From: Akkermansiaceae bacterium
GTDB lineage: Bacteria; Verrucomicrobiota; Verrucomicrobiia; Verrucomicrobiales; Akkermansiaceae
DNA: 34,598 nt
Direction: 5' to 3'
Assembly: GCA_023299815.1 (NCBI GenBank)
Contig: JALZWA010000302.1
Span: 1-34,598, forward strand
Below the pieces are notes generated by a model, which was not told where the DNA came from, made no database searches, and worked only from the letters and a program-made list of their open reading frames with translations. How positions within the stretch are numbered: position 1 is the stretch's first letter; each line of letters starts with the position of its first letter. A program made the translations under genes and the position numbers. This document shows, piece after piece, positions 24,225 through 31,477 of this stretch.

Positions 24225-24464
24225 ATGCACCCGCATCACACCCTTGCTACCGGAAAATGGTTCTTCACTCATGGTTTCGAGACAATGATCATTCTGGGAT
24301 TCTTCGTCTCCATCATTGCCTTCCTCATCGGACAAGTGCTCTGGCGCTCTAGCGGCCGACAATTACGCGACCTCAAACGGCTCAATAACTCGCTTCGCGC
24401 ACAACAAACCAAACTCCAGAAGGCAAACCGCAAGCTTACTGAACACCTCAGCCACCTCAGCTAA
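24225..24464 (+). CDS. small membrane protein with coiled-coil tail, 79 aa
   Basis: One transmembrane helix (about residues 20-40, MIILGFFVSIIAFLIGQVLW) followed by a basic coiled coil of about 35 residues rich in Leu, Arg and Lys ('LKRLNNSLRAQQTKLQKANRKL'). The tail should lie in the cytoplasm by the positive-inside rule. It begins 11 bp after the OmpA-like gene and ends 9 bp before the next small gene. No Shine-Dalgarno site. No family recognised. Confidence 0.65.
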   Translation: MHPHHTLATGKWFFTHGFETMIILGFFVSIIAFLIGQVLWRSSGRQLRDLKRLNNSLRAQQTKLQKANRKLTEHLSHLS

Positions 24465-24473
24465 AGAACTGCA

Positions 24474-24809
24474 ATGACACCCTTCTTCGCCATCATGGAG
24501 CACTCTGAAAAAGTGCCCTATCTTCTCTCGCTCTTCTTCCCAGTGGTCGCCTTCTTCTTTTTCGGCCTTGGCCTCTCCTATTGGCGAAACCAAAGTGACA
24601 TGAAGGATCTCAAAGAGGCCCGCACCCTCCACGAGGAGTTAGTCAAGGAACTCAGCCCCCTTGCCGCAGACCTAGAAAAGGTAAGCTCTCAGATCACATC
24701 ACCTCAGCCCAAAGCCCTTAGACTTCTTGCACAAGAGCCCAAGGGCACCCAGCAGCAGACCGAGAATTTCTCCCTGGAGGCAGTAGAGGACTCCCAGTTA
24801 GACCTCTAA
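24474..24809 (+). CDS. small membrane protein with coiled-coil segment, 111 aa
   Basis: One transmembrane helix (about residues 15-37, LLSLFFPVVAFFFFGLGLSYW) followed by a charged helical stretch ('KDLKEARTLHEELVKELSPL') and a Gln/Pro-rich tail. It has the same plan as the 79 aa protein just upstream (one helix, then coiled coil). The two may interact with each other and with the OmpA-like protein. That is inferred only from layout and order. No family recognised. Confidence 0.65.
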   Translation: MTPFFAIMEHSEKVPYLLSLFFPVVAFFFFGLGLSYWRNQSDMKDLKEARTLHEELVKELSPLAADLEKVSSQITSPQPKALRLLAQEPKGTQQQTENFSLEAVEDSQLDL

Positions 24810-24892
24810 CCATAGAAGTTTTATTAACTTTCTCTTTATTTTTTAAAAAAGGCATTGATTATTAACTTTTGTTAGCTATTGTGCGTTCGTCT
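24810..24892 (+). promoter_or_regulatory. AT-rich leader upstream of the PEP-CTERM gene
   Basis: This 83 bp stretch is much richer in A and T than its surroundings, with runs such as TTTATTTTTTAAAAAA. It probably carries a promoter for the gene at 24893. I see no -35/-10 pair with correct spacing that also leaves a leader, so no site is named. There is no terminator hairpin after the 111 aa gene. Confidence 0.35.
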
Positions 24893-25405
24893 ATGAACGT
24901 TCACATTTCTACCTTCGCCCTCCTCGCTGCGACCTCCTTCAGCGCATCTGCATTTTCAGTCGATTTTACAGACCTCCTCGGCCAGACCATTCAAAATCCA
25001 ACGACCGCGAATGGAAACCCTGATCGCTTTGATCTAAACGTTCCCGGATATGGCTCCGTGACCATCTTAGCAAATCTTGGAGAAACTCTGACCGTAGGAC
25101 AATCGTTCTCAAACGACACCACATCGATCACCGCTCTCGAATTCAATGACGCCGATGCCGTCACCGTGCGGTTCAACGGCTTTCAAGCGATCAATGTCGA
25201 TTTTGACTTCGTCGGAGTAAGCTTTGGAGACGACTTTGATCTCAGTTTGGTCGGCGGCACTGACGATTTCCTCGTCGAGTTCGAAACCACCATCTCCGCT
25301 GGTTCTGCAGGCCTTCGCGAGATTAGCTTTGATGCCGTGCCTGAGCCATCTACCGCTCTTCTTGGTGGACTAAGCCTGCTCAGCCTACTTCGCCGCCGCC
25401 GCTAA
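24893..25405 (+). CDS. PEP-CTERM sorting domain protein
   Basis: 170 residues with a signal peptide (MNVHISTFALLAATSFSASAF), a beta-rich central region with many Asp/Phe/Gly turns, and a classic PEP-CTERM end: 'VPEPSTALLGGLSLLSLLRRRR', that is, the PEP motif, a hydrophobic helix and a basic tail. PEP-CTERM proteins are processed by exosortase and are often found with exopolysaccharide synthesis. No exosortase is in this window. The frame is open to a TTG at 24869, but the ATG at 24893 puts the signal peptide at the start. A terminator follows the stop. Confidence 0.88.
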   Translation: MNVHISTFALLAATSFSASAFSVDFTDLLGQTIQNPTTANGNPDRFDLNVPGYGSVTILANLGETLTVGQSFSNDTTSITALEFNDADAVTVRFNGFQAINVDFDFVGVSFGDDFDLSLVGGTDDFLVEFETTISAGSAGLREISFDAVPEPSTALLGGLSLLSLLRRRR

Positions 25406-25427
25406 GAATCTCACACCAGAATATATC

Positions 25428-25460
25428 GCCCTCGCTCCTCCGGGAAGCGGGGGCTTTTTT
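25428..25460 (+). terminator. intrinsic terminator after the PEP-CTERM gene
   Basis: A 9 bp stem with one G-T pair (GCCCTCGCT 25428-25436 with AGCGGGGGC 25446-25454) and a 9 nt loop, followed by TTTTTT. It lies 22 bp after the stop codon. Confidence 0.85.
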
Positions 25461-25474
25461 GTCTCTCCTATCAA

Positions 25475-25557
25475 TACCGCCGGCGGGAATCGAACCCGCA
25501 CGACCTAGGGTCAATGGATTTTAAATCCACAGCGTCTACCAATTCCGCCACGGCGGC
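25475..25557 (-). tRNA. tRNA-Leu (TAA)
   Basis: An 83 nt class II tRNA on the minus strand. The acceptor is GCCGCCG/CGGCGGT (G-T at the first pair), the D-arm has GTGGCGGAATTGGTAGACGC, the anticodon loop is TTTAAAA (anticodon TAA), a long variable arm follows, and the T-loop is GTTCGATTC. No CCA is encoded. The G-T end pair is unusual for tRNA-Leu but the cloverleaf is otherwise complete. Confidence 0.93.
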
Positions 25558-25661
25558 ATTTAATAAAGAGAGAAGTAAGCGCACCTCACTTCGAGGTGAT
25601 GACTTATAAGACGAACCTCACAGTGTCAACTCGTGGAAAGAAAATGACGAAGGTTAGACAC

Positions 25662-27275
25662 CTAGCGAGAGCCTGCAGCCTCAATCGCCACATTGAGCAG
25701 GATCTTCAATTCCTCATCACCTGAGCCCTTTGCTGCTCTGAGTGCAGGGACACTCTGCGAGGTGCCAATTCTACGTAGGAGAACCGCCGCCGCTTTCTTC
25801 ACTGAGAGAGGAGAGGATGTGATGTGATAAGCCAGTCGGCTTTCAGCCTGAGCTCCCATTGCCTGATACTGCTCGGACCAACTCGTCGGGTCTTTAACCC
25901 ACATACGATCGATCAGCGCGATTACGCTCGGAGAGCCACTGGCGATGAGATACTCCACGATGGATTTGGGGATTTCTTGATCATTATCACCCCTAACACC
26001 CATGATAGCTGCCACTTCAGTAGCGACCTCTTTATCCTGGGGAGCCCAAGTAGAAAGAGCACGCCCGATCGCAGAATCGATCTCTTTACCACTCTCCTTC
26101 TGACGAAGAAGTTCGAGAAACTTGGCAACAATATCAGGCTTATGACGGAGCGTGGAACCTGGAGGCATATCGGCGAGGCGCTTCACCGCATTCTCGATTC
26201 TCTCGATACTGATGTGATTCATCTCATTGAGATTTGCCTCCGAAAAACGTTCATTTAAGGGATCTGTCAGCTGCTGGAAAGAGTCGCCACCTGGTTCAGC
26301 AAAGAGACTCGTATCGATCTTAATATCGATCACTCGTTTCGAGGGGAGTGTCTTTACCCTTCCTAGCTCTGAGGACATCTCAGCGACTCGATCAAATGAC
26401 TCGGCAATGCCTGAGAGCACAATGAGACGAGCATTGCCGTTCTCTCGCTCGTAAGTCAGGACCGTGTTCGTCTTAGGAATAGAGAGCCTGCGCTCGAAGA
26501 ACTTCTCAAGATCGTAGACAACACTTGCTTTCACGGGGTGAAGATAAACCGCGACAACTCGCTGGCGCCCATCGATTCCTGCGTCCACGTTTGTCTCTTT
26601 TTGAATAGCTCGCTCCACAGTCCCGTAGCCCAGTCTGTTGAGGTAGCGATCCTGCTCTGTATCCAAAAGGTTGACCTCAGTCTCGATGGATTCTGCTGCT
26701 TTCTCACTCGCCGCAAACTCTCCATCAGATTTAGGTGTCATATGGACCGGTCTGAGAAGAATCATACCGATGACTCCAATGAAGAGGACGGTCGAAAGCA
26801 GAATGGCCCGATTCCGCCATGTCTTGGCTCCCGCCACAATGAGTCCACTTCCGATCAAGGAGACAAAGCCACCCAGTAGAAGCCGCTTGTTCATATCCAC
26901 ATCTTGAAAGACTTGGCCTTTACTCGATCCCAAAAAGAAGATCAACGCGAAGAGGGAGATCAAGATCACCCCAGCAGCCACGGCAAAACTTTGCGCTGGA
27001 GTGCTTGGCATGGTGTCACTTGCACTTACTTGGGGAGAATACTGAGCGCGCTGAAAGCTGACGGGAGCACCATCAACAGCCGGAGAGTGCCCGAGACGAT
27101 CAAGCAGAGCATCTTGATGCTCTCCAGGATAGAAGCGCTCTTTCTCGTGAACAATGGTGTGAATGTTGACCTCGAAGCGATGATCACAAGCACCACATTC
27201 CACGGTCTTTCCGGTAAGGTCGTCATTGGAGCGAAAGCTACGCTCACAGGCAGGGCACTGGATCTGAAGATTCAT
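25662..27275 (-). CDS. MJ0042-type zinc-ribbon membrane protein with HEAT-like end
   Basis: 537 residues. The N-terminus is a zinc ribbon with cysteines at 7, 10, 27 and 30 ('QCPACERSF' and 'VECGACDHRFEV'), as in MJ0042-like proteins of Planctomycetes and Verrucomicrobia. A linker is followed by three transmembrane segments (about 94-117, 131-150 and 155-176). A long soluble part comes next, with its last 100 residues reading like HEAT repeats ('VIALIDRMWVKDP', 'VKKAAAVLLRRIGTSQSVPAL'). No enzyme motif is seen. The ATG at 27275 has no Shine-Dalgarno site. It is 75 bp downstream of plsC on the same strand. Confidence 0.72.
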   Translation of the reverse strand: MNLQIQCPACERSFRSNDDLTGKTVECGACDHRFEVNIHTIVHEKERFYPGEHQDALLDRLGHSPAVDGAPVSFQRAQYSPQVSASDTMPSTPAQSFAVAAGVILISLFALIFFLGSSKGQVFQDVDMNKRLLLGGFVSLIGSGLIVAGAKTWRNRAILLSTVLFIGVIGMILLRPVHMTPKSDGEFAASEKAAESIETEVNLLDTEQDRYLNRLGYGTVERAIQKETNVDAGIDGRQRVVAVYLHPVKASVVYDLEKFFERRLSIPKTNTVLTYERENGNARLIVLSGIAESFDRVAEMSSELGRVKTLPSKRVIDIKIDTSLFAEPGGDSFQQLTDPLNERFSEANLNEMNHISIERIENAVKRLADMPPGSTLRHKPDIVAKFLELLRQKESGKEIDSAIGRALSTWAPQDKEVATEVAAIMGVRGDNDQEIPKSIVEYLIASGSPSVIALIDRMWVKDPTSWSEQYQAMGAQAESRLAYHITSSPLSVKKAAAVLLRRIGTSQSVPALRAAKGSGDEELKILLNVAIEAAGSR

Positions 27276-27350
27276 TCGTTAAGGGTTAGGGGTATTCTTC
27301 CTGTTGTAGTCCTCCTTAACAACCTTTCCGTTCAAAAAAATAATAAAACC

Positions 27351-27977
27351 CTAAGTGTTTTCCGCTCCGGGAAGGTCGATTTTTGAAATCTCAGCCATGA
27401 TTCGGTCTGAAATCACTTGGTAGCCGTCTCGCCCCTTCACTGCGAGTTCCTCAGAGGTGAACTTAATCGGGTCACCCACCACGATGGTGATCGGGTGCAG
27501 GCGCAAGCGAGCGCTCCCTCGTGGGAGACATTCACGCGCACCAAAAAGACGCATCGGCTGCACAGTCGCTTTGCTCTTCGCAACAATGAGGCCGACTCCA
27601 GCTCCCGCAGGCCCGAGTTCGCCATCCAGCGTCCGCGCTCCTTCTGGAAAAACAACGACCCGTTCACCGCTGCGCAGAATTTTAATGATGCGCTTCAGGC
27701 TACTCATATCGGGCCGATCCTGATCCACGGGCACGGCATTCCACTTTGTGTAAAGCCATTTGAAGAAGCCTTTAAAGAGAGTCTTGCGAGCGAGGTAGTG
27801 GACCTCATCATCGTAGGCGATCCCGATAAGTGGCGGATCAAGAAAGCTCTCGTGATTCGAAGCAATCAGAACTCCGCCATCTTGAATGAGCTTCTCGCGG
27901 CCGATCACGCGATAGCCAAAAAAAGCGGTTGTCGCAGCGCGAAAAAAGGTGACGCCAATCCAGTAAATCGTCTTCAT
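27351..27977 (-). CDS. plsC: 1-acyl-sn-glycerol-3-phosphate acyltransferase (PlsC family)
   Basis: 208 residues with a membrane-associated N-terminal helix and the acyltransferase blocks: 'SNHESFLDPPLIG' (NHxxxxD catalytic motif, near residues 41-47) and 'VVFPEGARTLDG' (FPEG block, near 112). It transfers an acyl chain to lysophosphatidate to form phosphatidate in phospholipid synthesis; members can also use other acceptors. It is the last gene of the tyrA-aroA-cmk-plsC cluster, starting 6 bp after cmk. The exact substrate is not fixed by sequence. Confidence 0.9.
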   Translation of the reverse strand: MKTIYWIGVTFFRAATTAFFGYRVIGREKLIQDGGVLIASNHESFLDPPLIGIAYDDEVHYLARKTLFKGFFKWLYTKWNAVPVDQDRPDMSSLKRIIKILRSGERVVVFPEGARTLDGELGPAGAGVGLIVAKSKATVQPMRLFGARECLPRGSARLRLHPITIVVGDPIKFTSEELAVKGRDGYQVISDRIMAEISKIDLPGAENT

Positions 27978-27983
27978 GAGAAT

Positions 27984-28640
27984 CTATGAGGGGTTTTGCC
28001 AACCAAGCTTCACCAGAGCCTGCCTCGCCGCATCCACAACTTCGTCGATCTGCAGTTCGGAGGAATCAATCACGATCGCTCCATCAGAAATCTTCAGTGG
28101 GGCGGTCTTCCGCTGACTGTCCTGCGCATCGCGCGCGGCCACCGCATCTGCTTCTCCATCTGCAGCACGGCGGGCACGGCGCACCTCCTCGGAGGCATCG
28201 ATATAGAGTTTGTAGGGAGTTTCGGGAAAGACCACGGACCCAATGTCCCGGCCTTCCATCACCACATCACTCGTCGTAAGATAATCGCGCTGGAGCTGGA
28301 CGAGGCGATCGCGCACTTCAGGAACGGCGGCGACATGGGAGACCGCATTATTGACCGCTTCCGAGCGAAGCTCTTCATTTAAAAATTGACCATTGATCGC
28401 GATCGTCGAGCGGCCCTCTTCCATTCCGCACGTGATCTCCATTCCCCCGAGCGAGCTGATGACAGCATCCGCATCCTGCGGGGAAATTTCATCTTTTAAA
28501 ATCTGCCATGTGACAGCGCGATACATCGCCCCTGAGTTCACCATGACCATGCCGAGAGAATCGGCGAGGCGCTTGGCGACGGTGCTTTTTCCGGAAGCGG
28601 CGGGGCCGTCAATAGCGACAGCGCGGTGGGTGGTGCTCAT
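27984..28640 (-). CDS. cmk: cytidylate kinase
   Basis: 218 residues of the Cmk family, which phosphorylates CMP and dCMP. The P-loop is 'GPAASGKSTVAKRLA' (near residues 12-26). The substrate-binding parts 'NSGAMYRAVTW' and 'VVMEGRDIGSVVFPE' are clear, and the C-terminal 'LKISDGAIVIDSSEL' follows the family. It starts in the ATGA overlap at the end of aroA, so the two are translationally coupled. The aroA-cmk pairing is common in bacteria. Confidence 0.95.
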   Translation of the reverse strand: MSTTHRAVAIDGPAASGKSTVAKRLADSLGMVMVNSGAMYRAVTWQILKDEISPQDADAVISSLGGMEITCGMEEGRSTIAINGQFLNEELRSEAVNNAVSHVAAVPEVRDRLVQLQRDYLTTSDVVMEGRDIGSVVFPETPYKLYIDASEEVRRARRAADGEADAVAARDAQDSQRKTAPLKISDGAIVIDSSELQIDEVVDAARQALVKLGWQNPS

Positions 28641-29950
28641 CGTTTACGAATGTCTTTAAGGTGATCGGCAAAGCCGGGGTAGGAAGTGTTAACACAGCCT
28701 GTGTCCTCGATCGTAGTAGTGCCGCTCTCGGCAAGAAGACCCGCCATTGCGAAGGCCATTGCGATGCGGTGGTCGCCGAAACTTTTCAACGCCGCTCCCT
28801 TAAGCGAGGCACCTCCTTGAATGATCATTCCGTCTTCGAATTCTTCCACCTCGACGCCCATTTCCCGAAGATTAGTAACGGTCGTCTCAATGCGATCCGT
28901 CTCTTTCACTCGCAGCTCCTCGGCATTGCGAATGGTCATCTTCCCTTTCGCAAGAGCGCCGGCTACAGCCAAAATAGGGACCTCATCGATGAGATTTGGA
29001 ATTTCTTCAGGCAGAATTTCGACCCCGTGGAGTTCTTGCCCCACAACTTCAATATTTCCGCGCGGCTCGCCCCCATCATCGTGAAGAACGACGTCTTTAA
29101 TATGCGCACCCATCCGGATGAGAACATTAATAAGGCCAGTCCGAGTCGGGTTAAGGCCGACATTGGTGATGAGAAGCTTCGAGCCTGGGCGACAAGCGGC
29201 AGCGACAATCCAGAAAGCCGCACTGGAAATGTCTCCAGGGACCACGACATCGCAGGAGCGAATCCGCTGCTGACCGTAGAGAGAAATGGTATTGCCCTCA
29301 GTCATAACGGTGACGCCAAAGGCATTAAGAAGCCGCTCGCTGTGATCGCGCGTCGTCGCAGGCTGGATCACCGTCGTTTTATCTGGCGCAAAAAGCCCCG
29401 CCAGCAGCACCGCACTCTTCACCTGCGCACTCGCCATCGGCATTTCATAAATGATTGATTCCAGCTCGCCGCCCGTGATGTGAAGTGGTGCGCAGCCTGG
29501 CTTCGCGCCACGCGCATCGAGCTTTGCTCCCATCTCCTCCAGCGGCTTCATAATCCGACCCATTGGGCGGGACGAGAGAGAGTCATCACCCGTGAGCACG
29601 CTATCGAACTTCTGCGCCGCAAGCACTCCCGCAAGCAGACGCATGCCCGTGCCTGAGTTTCCACAATCAAGCTCGACTGTTGGAGCACGAAGGGCGCCCT
29701 TACACCCGTGAATGATGAGATCCAGCGGAGCATCCTCAGTCCCGCGCTCCACCTCATATCGCACTCCTAACTGACCCATCGCACGAAGAGTGTTCACGCA
29801 GTCCTCACTAGGGAGAAAATTCTCAACCCGGCAAGGCCCATCGGACAATCCCGCAAGGATCGCCACGCGGTGGGAAATACTCTTATCACCCGGCACCGCC
29901 AGCTCCCCTTTGATCGCCTCAATTGGGCTTACCTTAATCGTGTCACTCAT
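28637..29950 (-). CDS. aroA: 3-phosphoshikimate 1-carboxyvinyltransferase (EPSP synthase)
   Basis: Catalyses EPSP formation in the shikimate pathway. Visible blocks are 'VPGDKSISHRVAILAGLSDG' at the N-terminus, 'LDCGNSGTGMRLLAGVLA', 'DDSLSSRPMGRIMKPLEEMGA', 'RDHSERLLNAFG', 'ELRVKETDRIETTVTNLREMG' and 'FGDHRIAMAFAMAGLLAE'. These match the type I/II fold with its two lobes. The ATG at 29950 is used; a TTG two codons upstream is less likely. It follows tyrA by 13 bp and overlaps cmk by 4 bp. Confidence 0.96.
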   Translation of the reverse strand: MSDTIKVSPIEAIKGELAVPGDKSISHRVAILAGLSDGPCRVENFLPSEDCVNTLRAMGQLGVRYEVERGTEDAPLDLIIHGCKGALRAPTVELDCGNSGTGMRLLAGVLAAQKFDSVLTGDDSLSSRPMGRIMKPLEEMGAKLDARGAKPGCAPLHITGGELESIIYEMPMASAQVKSAVLLAGLFAPDKTTVIQPATTRDHSERLLNAFGVTVMTEGNTISLYGQQRIRSCDVVVPGDISSAAFWIVAAACRPGSKLLITNVGLNPTRTGLINVLIRMGAHIKDVVLHDDGGEPRGNIEVVGQELHGVEILPEEIPNLIDEVPILAVAGALAKGKMTIRNAEELRVKETDRIETTVTNLREMGVEVEEFEDGMIIQGGASLKGAALKSFGDHRIAMAFAMAGLLAESGTTTIEDTGCVNTSYPGFADHLKDIRKR

Positions 29951-29963
29951 GGTCAAAAAAAAA

Positions 29964-30803
29964 TCAGCTCACCTCGTCTCTCGCGGCCTTCACCTGCACG
30001 AGATATTGCTTCAGCCCTTCATTGTCGGATTCCTCCAAAATAACAAGCATATCACGCAAGGACTGCTCCGCCTCGCGAAGGACATTTACCAAAGCCTCAC
30101 GGTTCTCGATCATGATCTCGGCCCACATCGCCGGATCGCCCGAAGCCACCCGACTCGTATCCCGGAACCCTCCTCCGGCAAGCTGCAGCGGATCTCCCAG
30201 CGCGAGCCCAACCTCTGCTGTCAGCACCGCCATCGCGTGCGGGTAATGACTGATCCGCGCCACCGCCCGATCATGCTCCTCCGCACCCAGACGACAAACT
30301 CGGCAGCCGAGACTTTTCCAAAATTCCTCCAGCGCGGCGAGCTCCTCCGCACCACCCTCATCATCATTCGTCAGGACACAGGCCGCTTCGCGGAAAAGAT
30401 CCCCGCGGGCTGCCTCGATCCCTGTCTGCTCAGACCCCGCCATCGGGTGACTCCCGATAAAACTTGCGCCGGACTCTTTTAAAAGTGACCCCACCTCCGC
30501 GTGCGGATGAACCTTCACGCTCCCCACATCCGTCACCAAGCAGCCCTTTTTTAAATGCGGTAGCATCTTTTCCACCAAGCCCGCCATCGCACCTACCGGC
30601 ACCGCGAGAATGATGAGATCCGCTTCTGACACCGCCGTCTCGAGAGACGTCGTCGCCCGCAGGCCCAGCACACACGTCGCAGCTACCCGCTCCTCACTTC
30701 GTCCCCAGAGAATCGCCTCCAGTCCGGCTTCCTGCGCCGCAAGCGCGACCGACCCTCCGAGCAAGCCCGGCCCAAGGATGGTCACTTTTTCAAATCTCAT
30801 CAT
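29964..30803 (-). CDS. tyrA: prephenate/arogenate dehydrogenase
   Basis: 279 residues with an N-terminal Rossmann fold carrying 'ILGPGLLGGSVALAAQEAG' (GxGxxG NAD(P)-binding loop, near 10-15) and the TyrA core, including 'GSHPMAGSEQTGIEAARGDLF' in parts, 'HDRAVARISHYPHAMA' and 'GGGFRDTSRVASGDPAMWAEI'. It catalyses oxidative decarboxylation in tyrosine synthesis. The start is one of two tandem ATGs (30803 or 30800). The T-run of a hairpin terminator ends directly at the first ATG, leaving no room for a separate ribosome site. It is the first gene of the tyrA-aroA-cmk-plsC cluster. Confidence 0.95.
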   Translation of the reverse strand: MMRFEKVTILGPGLLGGSVALAAQEAGLEAILWGRSEERVAATCVLGLRATTSLETAVSEADLIILAVPVGAMAGLVEKMLPHLKKGCLVTDVGSVKVHPHAEVGSLLKESGASFIGSHPMAGSEQTGIEAARGDLFREAACVLTNDDEGGAEELAALEEFWKSLGCRVCRLGAEEHDRAVARISHYPHAMAVLTAEVGLALGDPLQLAGGGFRDTSRVASGDPAMWAEIMIENREALVNVLREAEQSLRDMLVILEESDNEGLKQYLVQVKAARDEVS

Positions 30804-30834
30804 AAAAAAACCACGCCCTCTCTCGAAGGCGTGG
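30804..30834 (-). terminator. hairpin terminator abutting the tyrA start
   Basis: On the minus strand a 7 bp stem (GGCGTGG 30828-30834 with CCACGCC 30811-30817, 10 nt loop) is followed by seven T (plus-strand A 30804-30810), and the tyrA ATG begins directly after. It follows the Ser/Lys-rich lipoprotein gene by 26 bp, so it may simply end that transcript. Because no other space remains, any transcript for tyrA must begin upstream of it or at the hairpin itself, so it could act as an attenuator. Confidence 0.8.
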
Positions 30835-30859
30835 CTGGAAGTTAAATGAATCAGGTCGC

Positions 30860-31405
30860 TTAGGGAACCCGGAACTTGTGCGTCGACTTATTCGGGTCTT
30901 CTGGGTCTACCACGAGACGTCCGCCGGGAATGCCACGCACATCCACCTCATTACCGGTGTAGGGATTCTTCACGAAACCCTTACGAGTTGCAGAAGCCGT
31001 AGGGTATTTTGATTTTTTCTTCACTACCACAGGAGGCTTGGGCTTGGGCTTCGAAGAGGAGGAGGAGGAAGAAGAAGAGGAAGAGGAAGAGGAAGAAGAA
31101 GAAGAAGACTTCTTCTTAGCTGCCTGCTTCTTGCGCCATGCCTCAACATCACGCTTCTTTCTATCAGCATCGCGCTTTTTCTGAGCAGCACTCTTTTTGC
31201 TCGAAGAACTCTTCTTCTTAGAAGACGTTGCTTTCTTCTTCGTAGAGGAAGAGGAAGAGGAAGAAGTTTTCTTCTTCGTAGGTGCAGCTTGCACTTTCTC
31301 AGCTACCTTCGGAGGACCCTCAGGAGTTAAAGGCGCACAACTCACGAAGAAAACTCCACTCAGGAGCATCAAGAAAAAATTGCGGAAGGAAATCATGGCT
31401 TTCAT
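30860..31405 (-). CDS. Ser/Lys-rich secreted lipoprotein-like protein
   Basis: 181 residues. A signal peptide ends in 'GVFFVSCAP', consistent with lipid attachment at that cysteine. The middle (about residues 40-125) is almost all Lys, Ser and Ala, with a run of about 18 serines near 100-118 and a Lys-rich 'DADRKKRDVEAWRKKQAAKKK'. It ends with a conserved-looking block 'VKNPYTGNEVDVRGIPGGRL' and '...HKFRVP'. The Ser/Lys part is probably disordered and may bind an anionic polymer such as peptidoglycan or polysaccharide, which is inference. An in-frame ATG three codons later is an alternative start. Confidence 0.78.
   Translation of the reverse strand: MKAMISFRNFFLMLLSGVFFVSCAPLTPEGPPKVAEKVQAAPTKKKTSSSSSSSTKKKATSSKKKSSSSKKSAAQKKRDADRKKRDVEAWRKKQAAKKKSSSSSSSSSSSSSSSSSSSKPKPKPPVVVKKKSKYPTASATRKGFVKNPYTGNEVDVRGIPGGRLVVDPEDPNKSTHKFRVP
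31045..31112. repeat. purine-rich triplet repeat coding for poly-Ser
   Basis: An imperfect GAG/GAA triplet array on the plus strand (TCC/TCT on the coding minus strand) of about 68 bp, encoding about 18 consecutive serines. Imperfect units rather than perfect ones suggest an older expansion. A shorter relative lies near 31245-31268. Such tracts can change length by slippage. Confidence 0.85.
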
Positions 31406-31477
31406 GTCAGTAGTAATTTTAATTTAGGGGGGTGTCGGGGTGAACTGACGCCGAACTCATCGTAGGTATTACAAAAA

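Noticed and set aside
24845-24892. A possible -35/-10 pair TTGATT with TATTGT
   Set aside because: The spacing of about 16 is acceptable, but the implied start point would leave a leader of only a few bases before the ATG, so it was not called.
27300-27330. AAGGAGG-like site in the minus-strand gap downstream of plsC
   Set aside because: No start codon lies at a suitable distance, and the next gene starts well downstream.
29790-30482. Plus-strand frame antisense to aroA and tyrA
   Set aside because: Both genes on the other strand are clear, and the antisense frame shows no motif or conserved pattern.
31045-31112. GAG/GAA array as a possible CRISPR or regulatory repeat
   Set aside because: There are no unique spacers; the array is an in-frame poly-Ser coding tract.
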